Source of the DNA: Sphingomonas_L flavalba_A
Lineage (GTDB): Bacteria > Pseudomonadota > Alphaproteobacteria > Sphingomonadales > Sphingomonadaceae
NCBI RefSeq assembly: GCF_047553045.1
Contig: NZ_CP180208.1
Location: 1,550,001 to 1,614,000 of the forward strand
Reading direction: 5' to 3'
Length of the DNA: 64,000 bases
The position numbers and the translations under genes are program-made. The number at the start of each line of letters is the position of its first letter. The stretch's first letter is position 1. Positions 8,366 through 17,038 of the stretch are shown here, one piece after another. The notes beneath the pieces were generated by a model, which ran no database searches, had not been told where the DNA came from, and saw nothing but the letters and a program-made list of their open reading frames with translations.

Positions 8366-8802
8366 CCCCGGCTAATCCGGCGGACGGCGTCGGCCAGTTC
8401 GGCGGTCACCGCCGGCGGCCGCCCGCCCAGCCGCGCCAGCCCCGCCTCCAGCCGTGCGAGCAGCGCCGCCGCGCCCGGCCCGGCTACCACCGGATCGGGC
8501 ACCGGGCGGAACGTCGCAGACGCTGCCGCCACGCCCGGCCGGCGCCGGGCGCGCCGCACCCGGTTCAGCAGGTGGAGGAGCAGGACAAAACCGAAACCGA
8601 CGCTCACCGCCGCCGCAGCGGCGATCAACAACCGCGCGGTCATTCCCAGCGGCGGTGCCGCCGCCGGCAGCAGCGTCGGCAACCCGCTCAACCCGACCAG
8701 CCCCGCCAGAAGCCCGCCCGGCGCAAGCAGCACCCCGGTCACGGCGATCAGCGCCAACCCCGCCGCGCAGAGCATCGTCTCGTTGTGCCGGGTCATTGCC
8801 AT
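8362..8802 (-). CDS. Small inner-membrane protein of unknown function
   Basis: A 146-residue protein with hydrophobic stretches at about 11-42 and 55-80, followed by an arginine-rich cytoplasmic stretch (RVRRARRRPG) and a 60-residue soluble tail rich in Ala and Leu. I do not recognise a family. I chose the ATG at 8802 because a strong GGGAGGGCG site precedes it, although the frame is open upstream. The start overlaps the stop of a degraded glycosyltransferase frame (TGATG), so the gene was probably once the second gene of a polysaccharide operon. Confidence 0.55.
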   Translation of the reverse strand: MAMTRHNETMLCAAGLALIAVTGVLLAPGGLLAGLVGLSGLPTLLPAAAPPLGMTARLLIAAAAAVSVGFGFVLLLHLLNRVRRARRRPGVAAASATFRPVPDPVVAGPGAAALLARLEAGLARLGGRPPAVTAELADAVRRISRG

Positions 8803-9101
8803 CACGCCCTCCCGCCCGCCGCTAGACCAAGCGGATGGCGGCCGGTCAAGCCGTGATAGACCGGCGCGTAGCGCGCAATGTTCGTCGCCCAGCCCCGCTC
8901 GCGCAGCACATAGGCCCGCGCCGCCTCCCGCCGCGCCGGCCACTGCGCGCGGTCGTCGAACAGCCCGGCCAGCGCCTCGGCGATCGCGTCCGGCGCCCCC
9001 GGCGCGAACAGCGTGCCGGTCACCCGGCCCTCGATCAGTTCGCGGTACCCGCCAACGTGGGACGCGGCGGCAACCGCCTGAAACCGCGCCGCCGCCGGAC
9101 G
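8802..9101 (-). pseudogene. Remnant of a glycosyltransferase (C-terminal fragment)
   Basis: The frame ending at 8802 reads as the C-terminal part of a GT-B family glycosyltransferase: SHVGGYRELIEGRVTG, TLFAPGAPDAIAEALAGLFD, a stretch of Arg/Ala, then ERGWATNIARYAPVYHGL. In intact group 1 transferases this block follows about 250 further residues holding the acceptor and donor domains. Here the similarity fades upstream of about 9101 and the sequence runs into the leader region of the mscS gene, so the 5' part is gone. A GTG at 9023 could still start a 73-residue product. A deletion is the simplest explanation. Confidence 0.65.
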
Positions 9102-9265
9102 CGGGAACCGCGCGCCCGAACCGGGTGTTTGACAGGGGGAAGCGGGTTCAGGGGAATTGCCCGCGCCCTTTGCCTCGCGCTATCTGGTTGCGGCGGACTC
9201 ATGGCTCCTGGCCGGCTGTCCCGCCCCGTCCGGCCAGTCGCCCGTCTGTCTGAAAGGAAGTTGCC

Positions 9266-10402
9266 ATTACGACGCCCGCCGGCCCGCCACCTAGCCCCGT
9301 GCCGGACCTGCCGGCTGAAATCGCCGCTTTGTGGACGGCGATGGTCGACTGGCTGCAAACCCACAGCGCGCAGATCATCCTCGGCGTCATCGCGGCGGCG
9401 GTGATCGCGCTGCTGCTCCGCTTCGTCCGCAGTCTTGGTGAAAAGCTCTGCCACAGGGTGGCGACGGAACCGGGCTGGGCGACGATCATCGGCCGAACGA
9501 TCGCGCGGACCGGCAACCTGTTCATTTTCGCGCTGTCGGCGCGGCTCGTCGTCCACTTCGCGCAGGCGCCGCAGCCGGTGGCGGAGGTATTCAACTTCCT
9601 GTTCGTCGTCATCGCCGCGTTTCAGGCGGCCATGTGGGCGCGCGAACTGATCATCGGCTTCATCGAATACCGCAGCGACGCCGGGGAGCATGAGGCGCTC
9701 GGCAACGCGATCAACATCATCCGCCTGCTGGTCACGGTAGCGCTGTTTGCGATCGCGCTGATCCTCGTGCTCGACAATCTCGGCGTCAACGTCACCGGCC
9801 TCGTCGCCGGACTCGGCATCGGCGGCATCGCCATCGGCCTTGCCGCGCAAGGCATCTTCAAGGACCTGTTCGGCGCGCTGTCGATCCTGTTCGACAAACC
9901 GTTCCGGCGCGGCGACACGATCCGGTTCGACACCGACCTGACCGGTCAGGTCGAAGCGATCGGCTTGAAGACGACGCGGATTCGTTCGGTCGACGGCGAC
10001 CAGCTCGTCGTTTCGAACGACAAGCTGCTCGGCGACGTCATCCGCAACCTGCGCGGGGTAACCAACCGCCGCGTCGTGCTCAGCCTGCCGCTGCTCTACA
10101 CCAGCGACCCGGATCTTCTGGACAGTTTGCCGGCCGTGCTGAAGGCCATCGTCGAGGCGGAAAGCGACTGCCGCTTCGACCACGCCTGGCTGACCGCGTT
10201 CGACACCAACGCGCTGACGCTGGAACTGATGTTCCATGTCCGGGCCAGCGCCGATCGGATGATGGCGGCGCGCCACGCGATCATGGTCGCAACGATCCGG
10301 CAACTGCGCGCCATGGGCCTGCGCCTGTTCTCCCCGCCCCCGGCGCCGGACACCGAACCGGAAACAGAAGCAGAAGCAGAAGCAGAACCCGGACCGGCCT
10401 GA
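9266..10402 (+). CDS. MscS-family mechanosensitive channel (apparent ATT start)
   Basis: A small-conductance mechanosensitive channel-type protein that releases solutes on hypo-osmotic shock. It shows an N-terminal transmembrane segment (about 34-53 from the upstream start), further hydrophobic helices, and the Gly/Ala-rich pore helix GLGIGGIAIGLAAQGIFKD followed by the conserved beta domain (LFGALSILFDKPFRRGDTIR). The tail is a run of Glu-Ala repeats. The only canonical start in frame, GTG at 9299, lacks a binding site. An ATT at 9266 sits five bases after AAGGAAG and would give an N-terminus MTTPAGPPPS, so I place the start there with caution. It is convergent with the GNAT gene, with a gap of only four bases. 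Confidence 0.85.
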   Translation: MTTPAGPPPSPVPDLPAEIAALWTAMVDWLQTHSAQIILGVIAAAVIALLLRFVRSLGEKLCHRVATEPGWATIIGRTIARTGNLFIFALSARLVVHFAQAPQPVAEVFNFLFVVIAAFQAAMWARELIIGFIEYRSDAGEHEALGNAINIIRLLVTVALFAIALILVLDNLGVNVTGLVAGLGIGGIAIGLAAQGIFKDLFGALSILFDKPFRRGDTIRFDTDLTGQVEAIGLKTTRIRSVDGDQLVVSNDKLLGDVIRNLRGVTNRRVVLSLPLLYTSDPDLLDSLPAVLKAIVEAESDCRFDHAWLTAFDTNALTLELMFHVRASADRMMAARHAIMVATIRQLRAMGLRLFSPPPAPDTEPETEAEAEAEPGPA

Positions 10403-10406
10403 GCGT

Positions 10407-11318
10407 TCAGCGCAGCAGCGGGCGAACCAGCGGCCCGGCGCCCCAGCGCTTGGCCAGCGCCACCGCCCGGTCGAACCCGCCGATCAGGCCCAGCATCGCC
10501 AGATTGGCCGGCGACCGGCGCAGAATCAGCAGATCGACGCAGGGCACCGCCCCGGTGGCGAACTGGCGTTTGTGCTGGCCATCGCCCTCGGCAAAGTCGA
10601 ACCGGGCGAAACGCCGCTCGGCGAACAGCGCCTCCAGCGCGCAATATTGCAGCACCCTTCCCGGCGACAGCGCGGCAAAGGCCGGGTCATGGCCAAGATG
10701 GGCGTAGAGCAGCGTATCCCCCGCCGCCGGACAATACAGATAGGCCGCCGGGCGCTCGCCGATGTGCAGCAGCCAGGCGCGCAGTTCCCCCGCCGCCGCC
10801 GCGCGCTGCATCCCGGCGACGAAACCGTCGTCGGTCGGCAAGCCCGCGTACAGCAACCGTTCCTGATAGGTCAGCCGCGAAATGCCCCGCGCCTTGCGGT
10901 AGAATTCGTGGATCGACGCCGGGTCGTGGTGGGCGGTGACCGCGATCATCCCGCCGCTGGCATTGCCCAGCCGTCGCGCCTTGCGCCGCAGCGACGCGCG
11001 CGTCGCTTGCGACAGCCCGGCCAGATACGCATCGAACCCGCCGTCCAGATCGACATAACGGCGGGCATAGCGCTGGCGTTCCAGCACCGCGCAGCCGCCC
11101 GGCGCCACCGTCTCCGCCTGTATGATCGGCAGCGCGGTCACCAGCCAGCCCTGCGCGTCGGCCAGCGGCGGCAGCGGCACCGGCGCGCCGGACAGGCCGC
11201 CGGCCAGCGTCACGCCGACCCGGTGCAGCCGCCGGTGCACGGTCAGCATCGTGCGCGCGCCGGCGGTCAGCCGCAGCGGTACCGGCGCCGGCGGCCGGAC
11301 AAGAAGGGCAGTGCTCAC
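10407..11318 (-). CDS. GNAT/FemAB-like acyltransferase (acetyltransferase domain of the BioF2/CelD type)
   Basis: A 303-residue soluble protein with the FemAB-like double GNAT fold. Motifs typical of this family are FDAYLAGLSQATRASLRRKARRLG in the first half and the second-half block LLYAHLGHDPAFAALSPGRVLQY followed by RFARFDFAEGDGQHKRQFATG. Members are usually found in exopolysaccharide and cell-envelope gene clusters and transfer acyl or aminoacyl groups to sugars or peptides; the substrate here is unknown. The GTG at 11318 overlaps the stop of the preceding gene (GTGA), so translation is coupled to the truncated deacetylase. Its partners suggest a role left over from a polysaccharide locus. 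Confidence 0.75.
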   Translation of the reverse strand: MSTALLVRPPAPVPLRLTAGARTMLTVHRRLHRVGVTLAGGLSGAPVPLPPLADAQGWLVTALPIIQAETVAPGGCAVLERQRYARRYVDLDGGFDAYLAGLSQATRASLRRKARRLGNASGGMIAVTAHHDPASIHEFYRKARGISRLTYQERLLYAGLPTDDGFVAGMQRAAAAGELRAWLLHIGERPAAYLYCPAAGDTLLYAHLGHDPAFAALSPGRVLQYCALEALFAERRFARFDFAEGDGQHKRQFATGAVPCVDLLILRRSPANLAMLGLIGGFDRAVALAKRWGAGPLVRPLLR

Positions 11319-11716
11319 AATCGTCCTTCGTAAAGCAGGTTGGCCGCCGCCTCGGCGATCAACGCCCGCTGCCGTTCCGGCGGGCAGCCGTTCAGCTTGA
11401 AACCGCCGGCGACGCGGCGATCGTCCAGTGTCGCCCCCGCCCAGTTCGGGTGCAGGTGCAACTGCACCTTCTGCCCCGCCGCCAGAATCGGCGCGACGAT
11501 GGCGCGGACCGCCGCTCGCCCCAGCACCAGCGCCGGCATCGGGTCGACGAAGAAACACGCCTTCAACCCATGTCGCCCAAGCAGGTCGAGCTGGTAGCGC
11601 AGGCCGACCCCGGCCGGGTCGATCGAGCGCTGGATGACGTCGGCGATATCCAGCCCGGCGGAATAGTGGCGCCAGACCAGCTCCGTATCGATCGTCAACA
11701 ATACCGGCGTCTTCAT
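11315..11716 (-). pseudogene. Truncated polysaccharide deacetylase-like protein
   Basis: A 133-residue protein that begins like NodB-fold polysaccharide deacetylases: LLTIDTELVWRHY near the N-terminus (first catalytic Asp region) and VQLHLHPNW (metal-binding His pair). It then stops at LLYEGRL. Family members I know of this type continue for about another 130-150 residues with the remaining motifs, so the C-terminal half is missing. The stop is shared with the GTG start of the GNAT gene. It may be a non-functional relic or still be translated to couple the next gene. The ATG start is at 11716, about 56 bases after uvrC. Confidence 0.6.
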
Positions 11717-11772
11717 CCCGGCTGCCTACGCCGCCGGGAATAAAGACGGGTAAACCGTTCTCCCCTCCGTCC

Positions 11773-13695
11773 CTATCGACTGTGGAAGAAATCGTAGATG
11801 CCCTGCGCCACCCCGGTCGACACACCCGGCGCGCGACACAGATCCTCCAGGCTGGCGTCGCGCACTGCCCGCGCCGTGCCGAAATGCATCAACAGCGCCT
11901 TCTTACGTGCCGGGCCAACGCCCGGCACCTCATCCAGCGAGCTGCCACCGATCTGCTTCGCCCGCCGGGTGCGGTGCGCGCCGATCGCGAAACGGTGCGC
12001 CTCATCACGCAACCGCTGAAGGTAGAACAACACCGGCGCGTTGGGCGGCAGGCTGATTTCGCGCCCGTCGGTCAGGTGGAATACTTCGCGCCCGTCCCGC
12101 CCGTGGTGCGGCCCCTTGGCGATACCGACCAGCGGCACGTCCTCCACCCCCATTTCCTCCAGCACCTGCCGCACCGCGTTCAGCTGGCCCCGACCGCCGT
12201 CGATCAGCACCAGATCGGGCCACTCGCCGCCGTCACGGTCCGGATCTTCGCTTCGCGCTCGGGCAAAGCGCCGTTCCAGCACCTCGCGCATCATCGCGAA
12301 ATCGTCGCCCGGCACGGTCTCGCCGCGTTTGATATTGAACTTGCGATAGGCGTTCTTGCGGAACCCCTCCGGGCCAGCGACGACCATCGCTCCCAGCGCG
12401 TTGGTGCCCATGATGTGGCTGTTGTCGTATATCTCGATCCGGTCGGGCGGCCCGTCCAGCTCGAACAGATCGGCGAGCTCGCGCAGCAATTTCGCCTGGG
12501 TCGTCGTCTCCGCCATCCGCCGCTCCAGCGCCTCGACGGCATTGCGTTCGGCCTGCCGGATCAGCCGCAGCCGATCACCGCGTTGCGGCCGCGACAGGGC
12601 AACGCGGAACCCGGCCTGCGCGCCCAACGCCTCCGTCAGCACCTCCGCGCCGGGCAGGTCGCGGTCGACCAGTACCATTTTCGGCGGCGGCACGCTTTCG
12701 TAGAACTGGACAAGGAAGCTGGCCATTACCTCGTCATCCGGCACGTCGGTGACATGGGAGGGGAAGAAGGCGCGATGCCCCCAGTTCTGGCCGCCACGGA
12801 TGAAGAAGGCCTGGATGCACACCACGCCGGCGGTGCGGGCCAGCGCAAAGATGTCGAGGTCGCCCAGCCCCTCGGCATTGATCGCCTGGCCGCCCTGGAT
12901 GAAGGTCAGCGCCTTCAGGCGGTCACGATAGATCGCCGCCAGTTCGAAATCGAGATCGGCGGAAGCGCGTTCCATCGCCGCGCCGAGTTTGCGCTGCACC
13001 TGCGTCGACTTACCGGCAAGGAACGCCTTCGCATCGTCGACCAGCTCGGCATAAGCATCCTCGGCGATACGGCCGACACACGGGGCGGAGCAGCGCTTGA
13101 TCTGATAGAGCAGGCACGGCCGCGACCGGTTGGCAAAAAAACTGTCGGTGCAGGACCGCAACAGAAACAGCTTCTGCAGCGCGTTCAGTGTCCGTGTCAC
13201 CGACCCTGCACTGGCGAAAGGCCCGTAATAGCTGCCCTTGGCCTTACGCGCGCCGCGGTGCTTGTGAATGCGCGGAAAGGCATGATCGGCGCGCAGAAGG
13301 ATGAACGGAAAGCTCTTATCGTCGCGCAGCAGGACGTTGTATGGCGGGCGATAGCGCTTGATCAGCTGCGCTTCCAGCAGCAGCGCTTCTGCTTCATTGT
13401 TGGTCGTGACGATCGTCATCGACCGGGTCTGCGCGACCATGCGCTGCAACCGCTTCGGCAGGCGGGTGACCTGCGTATAATTGACGACGCGGTTACGCAG
13501 CGCCCGCGCCTTGCCGACGTACAGCACATCGCCACGCGCATCGAGCATACGGTAGACGCCGGGCCGCGCCGGCAGCGTTTTCAGGACGGTGCGGATCGCC
13601 TGCACGCCTTCATCGAGGTTGGGCGCATCCGCACCGCGAACGGTGAAGACGGCCTTTTCCTCGTTGAAGCGATCCGGGGCCGGCGGCTTGGGCAT
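11773..13695 (-). CDS. uvrC: Excinuclease ABC subunit C
   Basis: A 640-residue UvrC, close to the usual 600-650. The N-terminal GIY-YIG nuclease domain is seen as PGVYRMLDARGDVLYVGKA. Next come a Cys-rich block (CTDSFFANRSRPCLLYQIKRC), the UVR domain (about 210-245), the RNase H-like endonuclease domain (IEIYDNSHIMGTNALGAMVV, and LVLIDGGRGQLN), and C-terminal helix-hairpin-helix motifs (LDEVPGVGPARKKALL). It makes both incisions around a DNA lesion with UvrB in nucleotide excision repair. It follows the F0 ATP synthase genes on the same strand with a 69-base gap. Confidence 0.97.
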   Translation of the reverse strand: MPKPPAPDRFNEEKAVFTVRGADAPNLDEGVQAIRTVLKTLPARPGVYRMLDARGDVLYVGKARALRNRVVNYTQVTRLPKRLQRMVAQTRSMTIVTTNNEAEALLLEAQLIKRYRPPYNVLLRDDKSFPFILLRADHAFPRIHKHRGARKAKGSYYGPFASAGSVTRTLNALQKLFLLRSCTDSFFANRSRPCLLYQIKRCSAPCVGRIAEDAYAELVDDAKAFLAGKSTQVQRKLGAAMERASADLDFELAAIYRDRLKALTFIQGGQAINAEGLGDLDIFALARTAGVVCIQAFFIRGGQNWGHRAFFPSHVTDVPDDEVMASFLVQFYESVPPPKMVLVDRDLPGAEVLTEALGAQAGFRVALSRPQRGDRLRLIRQAERNAVEALERRMAETTTQAKLLRELADLFELDGPPDRIEIYDNSHIMGTNALGAMVVAGPEGFRKNAYRKFNIKRGETVPGDDFAMMREVLERRFARARSEDPDRDGGEWPDLVLIDGGRGQLNAVRQVLEEMGVEDVPLVGIAKGPHHGRDGREVFHLTDGREISLPPNAPVLFYLQRLRDEAHRFAIGAHRTRRAKQIGGSSLDEVPGVGPARKKALLMHFGTARAVRDASLEDLCRAPGVSTGVAQGIYDFFHSR

Positions 13696-13764
13696 GGCGG
13701 GGATTTAGGCGGTCAGGCGCGCCGATGCCACCGTTCGTTCATCCCACCCGGCGGACGGGCGACG

Positions 13765-14331
13765 TCAGTTGACGCGGCCCAGCCCGGCAATCGTCCGGTC
13801 GATCAGCGCCTTGTCGGTCGCCGCATCATGCTTCTCGGCGATGAGCGCTGTCGCCGCGCTCATCGCAGCGCTGGCTGCGGCGGCGCGAATATCCGCTACC
13901 GCGCCACGCTCCGCGGCGGCGATCTTCTCCTCCGCCATCCGGGCGCGGCGCGCGACGAGATCATTAGCATCCTCTTCCGCGGCGGAGACGATCTGCTGCG
14001 CCTCCTCCCGCGCCCGGGCGACAATCGCGTCGGCATCGCCCGCACTCGCCGCATTGCGCTTCTGCGCCTCGGCAAGCAGGGCCTCCGCCTCCGCACGGAT
14101 CGCCTTCGCTTCGTCCAGTTGCCGCCGGGTATCGGCAATGCGGGCATCAAGCCCGCCGGCGATCTGCTTGGGTACTTTCAGCACCAGCGCCAGAATGAAG
14201 AACAGCGTCAGGCTGACATAGACCCAGCCTTCCGCCCCCAGGCCGAGCAACTGCGGCTCCGCGCCATGAGTGGCGTCTTCCTGCGTGAGGGCGACGGTGT
14301 TCTGCGGAATGCCGGGTGCGTGTGCGCTCAT
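13765..14331 (-). CDS. atpF: F0F1 ATP synthase subunit b
   Basis: A 188-residue b-type stalk subunit. One membrane helix (about 32-53, GWVYVSLTLFFILALVLKV) is followed by a long charged coiled coil rich in Ala, Glu and Arg that forms the peripheral stalk linking F0 to F1. It is the last gene of the F0 cluster, seven bases after the b' gene. Having two different b-type genes (b and b') is usual in alphaproteobacteria. The 30-residue N-terminal extension before the membrane helix distinguishes it from b'. Confidence 0.9.
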   Translation of the reverse strand: MSAHAPGIPQNTVALTQEDATHGAEPQLLGLGAEGWVYVSLTLFFILALVLKVPKQIAGGLDARIADTRRQLDEAKAIRAEAEALLAEAQKRNAASAGDADAIVARAREEAQQIVSAAEEDANDLVARRARMAEEKIAAAERGAVADIRAAAASAAMSAATALIAEKHDAATDKALIDRTIAGLGRVN

Positions 14332-14338
14332 GCCTGCC

Positions 14339-14827
14339 TCAATGTGCCGCGATGGCGGCCTTGGCGGCCTTGGCGGCGGCGGCCGGGGTCGGCCGCTTGC
14401 CGGTGAAACGTTCGACGATGTCGGCCGAAGCCTCCGCCGCGATCGTCTCGATGCTGGTCATCGCCTTGGCCCGCGCCTGCTCCAGCGCGGATTCCGCCGC
14501 CTTCAGCCTAGTATCGACCTCTTCGCCGGCAACCGCCAGCCGCGTTTCGATCGACCGGCCGGCCTCAGCCTTGCTGTCGGCCAGCGTCGCGCGGGCGCGC
14601 TCTCGCGCTTCCGCGATGCCCGCGTCATAGGCGGCCTGAATGCCGTCCGCCTCCGCCTTCGCGCTTTCGGCCGTGGCGATATCGCCAGTGACCTGATCCT
14701 CACGCGCCGTCATTACCCGACCGAGTTTCGGCAAGGTGAAGCGCACGATCCCGAAATACAGGATCGCGAAGAACGCCGTCAGCCAGAAGAGCTGCGGCAC
14801 GAAAGAGGCGAAATCAAATTGCGGCAT
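14339..14827 (-). CDS. atpF': F0F1 ATP synthase subunit b'
   Basis: A 162-residue b' subunit: a membrane helix right at the N-terminus (residues 8-29, FVPQLFWLTAFFAILYFGI) and then a coiled coil. It pairs with the longer b protein encoded next to it to form the heterodimeric peripheral stalk. The N-terminal QLFWLTAFF pattern is typical of b' rather than b. It lies 35 bases after the c-subunit gene and seven before atpF, so all F0 genes are one operon. Confidence 0.9.
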   Translation of the reverse strand: MPQFDFASFVPQLFWLTAFFAILYFGIVRFTLPKLGRVMTAREDQVTGDIATAESAKAEADGIQAAYDAGIAEARERARATLADSKAEAGRSIETRLAVAGEEVDTRLKAAESALEQARAKAMTSIETIAAEASADIVERFTGKRPTPAAAAKAAKAAIAAH

Positions 14828-14862
14828 TGGCTTCCCGTTTCAGGCGTGCGGCGGCGTTCGAC

Positions 14863-15087
14863 TCAGCTGAACGCCAGCGCCAGCGCGACAACCGCCGCGA
14901 TCAGGCCGAGCGCTTCCGTCACGGCGAAGCCGAAGATCAGGCGACCGCCCATCTTGGCATCGGCTTCCGGATTGCGGACCGCGCCATTCAGATACTGGCC
15001 GAACACCGAGCCAACGCCGATAGCCGCGAGGCCCGCGCCAACCGCCGCGAGACCGGCACCAATCACCCGTGCTGCTTCTGCGTCCAT
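14863..15087 (-). CDS. atpE: F0F1 ATP synthase subunit c
   Basis: A 74-residue hairpin of two membrane helices forming the proton-driven rotor ring. Helix 1 has the Gly/Ala repeat pattern (GAGLAAVGAGLAAIGVGSVFG), the polar loop is RNPEA, and helix 2 contains the proton-carrying carboxylate in VTEALGLIA (a Glu, as in other alphaproteobacteria). The ATG at 15087 has AAAGG eight bases upstream, which fixes the start although the frame stays open far beyond. It lies between the a and b' subunit genes. Confidence 0.95.
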   Translation of the reverse strand: MDAEAARVIGAGLAAVGAGLAAIGVGSVFGQYLNGAVRNPEADAKMGGRLIFGFAVTEALGLIAAVVALALAFS

Positions 15088-15116
15088 GTCAATTACCTTT
15101 CCGTCGATTGAAATGC

Positions 15117-15866
15117 TTAGTGAAGATTGACCGCGTCGTTCAGATAGATCGACGTCAGCAATGCGAAAACATAGGCCTGCACCACCGCGATCAGCAGTTC
15201 CAGCGCCGTAAGCGCGACGTTGACCGCCAGAGGCAGCACGCCGAAAACATAAGGCAGCGCCTGGAACGAGCCGAGGGCGACGACGAAGGTGCCGAACACC
15301 TTCAACAGCACGTGCCCGGCGGTCATGTTGGCGAACAACCGGATCGCCAGGGTGAAGGGCCGCGACAGGAAACTGATGAACTCGATCAGGAACACGAAGG
15401 CGCCAAGCAGGATGTTGGCGTCCTTCGGCCAGAACAGGCTGAAAAAGTGCAGGCCGTGACGGACAAAGCCGACGATGCACACGACCGCGAATACAATGAC
15501 CGCCAGACCAAGCGTCACCGCGACATGGCTGGTCGGGGTGAAGGCGCCGACCCAGGGCAGAAGGCCCAGCAGGTTGCAGGCCAGCACGAAGATAAAGATC
15601 GAGAAGACAAGCGGCACAAAACGCCGGCCATCGGCGCCGACATTCTCGTCGAGCATTTTCTGCACGAATTCGTACATATACTCGACCGCCGCCTGCCAAC
15701 GCCCCGGCACCAGCTGCGGCCGCGCGGTGCCAATGAACAGGAAGGCGGCGATGGTGAACATCGCCACCAGCATCCACAGCGAACTGTTGGTGAACGAGAT
15801 GTCATAACCCATTGCGTCCAGCGGGCGCAGGGTCTTGATCTCGAACTGCTCCATTGGATTGGCCAT
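15117..15866 (-). CDS. atpB: F0F1 ATP synthase subunit a
   Basis: A 249-residue integral membrane protein with about six hydrophobic segments, forming the proton half-channels against the c ring. The essential arginine is in the helix LSRPFTLAIRLFANMTAGH, and the C-terminal helix has LELLIAVVQAYVFALLTSIYL. I chose the ATG at 15866 (start MANPMEQFEI), which fits the family; a longer frame upstream overlaps the preceding gene. Only four bases separate it from atpI. Confidence 0.95.
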   Translation of the reverse strand: MANPMEQFEIKTLRPLDAMGYDISFTNSSLWMLVAMFTIAAFLFIGTARPQLVPGRWQAAVEYMYEFVQKMLDENVGADGRRFVPLVFSIFIFVLACNLLGLLPWVGAFTPTSHVAVTLGLAVIVFAVVCIVGFVRHGLHFFSLFWPKDANILLGAFVFLIEFISFLSRPFTLAIRLFANMTAGHVLLKVFGTFVVALGSFQALPYVFGVLPLAVNVALTALELLIAVVQAYVFALLTSIYLNDAVNLH

Positions 15867-15870
15867 GCCG

Positions 15871-16191
15871 CTACTTCTCGTTCCGCTCGTCGTTATCGGG
15901 GCTGGCATCGAACTGTGCCGAGGTCTTCATCGCCCGGCGGGTGCCAGCGGCAAAACCCAGAACCAGCATCACCACCATTGCCCACGGCTTGGTACCCAAA
16001 CCGGCATGATTGTCGATCAGCCAGCCAATGAAACCGCTGACCAGAACCGCGCCGACGAATTCGACACCAATGGCCCAGCCCCGGCTTTCGGCGCCGCCCA
16101 CCGGCTGCGCACCGCCACGGGCATGCTCCGCCTTCGCATCGGCGATGCGTCGGTCGAGATCATCTTTCCCGGTCTGGCGGTCGTCAGCCAA
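15871..16191 (-). CDS. atpI: ATP synthase protein I (F0 assembly factor)
   Basis: A 106-residue protein with a charged N-terminus and two membrane helices (about 42-62 and 70-85: GVEFVGAVLVSGFIGWLID, and AMVVMLVLGFAAG). Members of the AtpI family help assemble the c ring. First gene of the F0 operon, behind a good sigma70 promoter at 16276-16304. Confidence 0.85.
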   Translation of the reverse strand: MADDRQTGKDDLDRRIADAKAEHARGGAQPVGGAESRGWAIGVEFVGAVLVSGFIGWLIDNHAGLGTKPWAMVVMLVLGFAAGTRRAMKTSAQFDASPDNDERNEK

Positions 16192-16275
16192 GGCTCACCT
16201 ACAGATAAGAAAACATCGCCGGACAAAGTCCAGGCGACGCACTGCCGCCGCAGGCCACCCTGCCGGCGCGCGGCT

Positions 16276-16304
16276 CGTTTAGGAACCGGGCGGGTCCAAG
16301 TCAA
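16276..16304 (-). promoter_or_regulatory. Sigma70-type promoter of the F0 ATP synthase operon
   Basis: On the minus strand the sequence reads TTGACT, a 17-base spacer, then TAAACG, a close match to the housekeeping consensus with ideal spacing. It ends about 85 bases before the atpI start and no other gene lies between. Prediction from sequence only. Confidence 0.65.
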
Positions 16305-16355
16305 CACCGTGCCGCCGCGCTTCCCGATCGCGCCGATTACCGTTACGCTCGCCGC

Positions 16356-17033
16356 ATGGGGGATGGGATAACCGACGGCACCGGTCACCGGTCGCGCCTG
16401 CGCGAACGGTTGTTCAGCGACGGCGATTCGCTCCTCGATCACGAACTGATCGAATATCTGCTCGGCCTAACCATCCGCCGGCAGGACACCAAGCCGCTTG
16501 CCAAGCGCCTGATCCACCAGTTCGGCGGGATCGGCGGCCTGCTGTCAGCGGACGCGGCGGCACTGACCCGCGCCGGGCTGGGGGACACCAGTGTTGCGGC
16601 GCTGAAGATCGTGCAGGCCGCCGCGCTGCGCCTGATCCGTGCCGAGGTCAGCGATCGCCCGGTCATCGCCAGCTGGCAGGCGCTGCTCGACTATCTCCGC
16701 GCCGATCTTGCCCATATTCCGGTCGAGCGGGTGCGCGTGCTCTACCTCAACGCGCGCAACATGCTGATTCGCGACGAACTGACCAGCGAAGGATCGATCG
16801 ATCAGGCGGCGATCCACCCGCGCGAAGTCATCCGCCGGGCGATCGACCTAGGCGCCAGCGGGGTGATTCTGGTCCACAACCACCCAAGCGGCGACCCTGC
16901 CCCCAGCCGGCAGGACATCGCCGTCACCCGCGCACTGATTGAAGCCGGTAAGCACCTGTCGATCGTCGTTCACGATCACATCATCATCGGTGCCGGCGGA
17001 CACAGCAGCATGCGCGCGGCCGGGCTGATCTGA
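16356..17033 (+). CDS. radC: RadC/JAB-domain protein
   Basis: A 225-residue RadC-type protein. The N-terminus holds a helix-hairpin-helix-like region (LLSADAAALTRAGLGDTSVAALKIVQAAAL) and the C-terminus the JAB/MPN metalloprotease-like domain with the JAMM signature HNHPSGDPAPSRQD. Despite the historic name, a direct role in DNA repair has not been firmly shown for the family; many members are linked to mobile DNA or recombination. This copy is chromosomal, divergent from the ATP synthase operon, and shows full-length domains. A run of A follows directly, belonging to the terminator of the opposite-strand EF-hand gene. Confidence 0.9.
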   Translation: MGDGITDGTGHRSRLRERLFSDGDSLLDHELIEYLLGLTIRRQDTKPLAKRLIHQFGGIGGLLSADAAALTRAGLGDTSVAALKIVQAAALRLIRAEVSDRPVIASWQALLDYLRADLAHIPVERVRVLYLNARNMLIRDELTSEGSIDQAAIHPREVIRRAIDLGASGVILVHNHPSGDPAPSRQDIAVTRALIEAGKHLSIVVHDHIIIGAGGHSSMRAAGLI

Positions 17034-17038
17034 GCCAC

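Noticed and set aside
11782..14406. An 874-codon open frame on the plus strand
   Set aside because: It is antisense to uvrC and the ATP synthase b genes, has no recognisable domain, and is an effect of high GC and codon bias.
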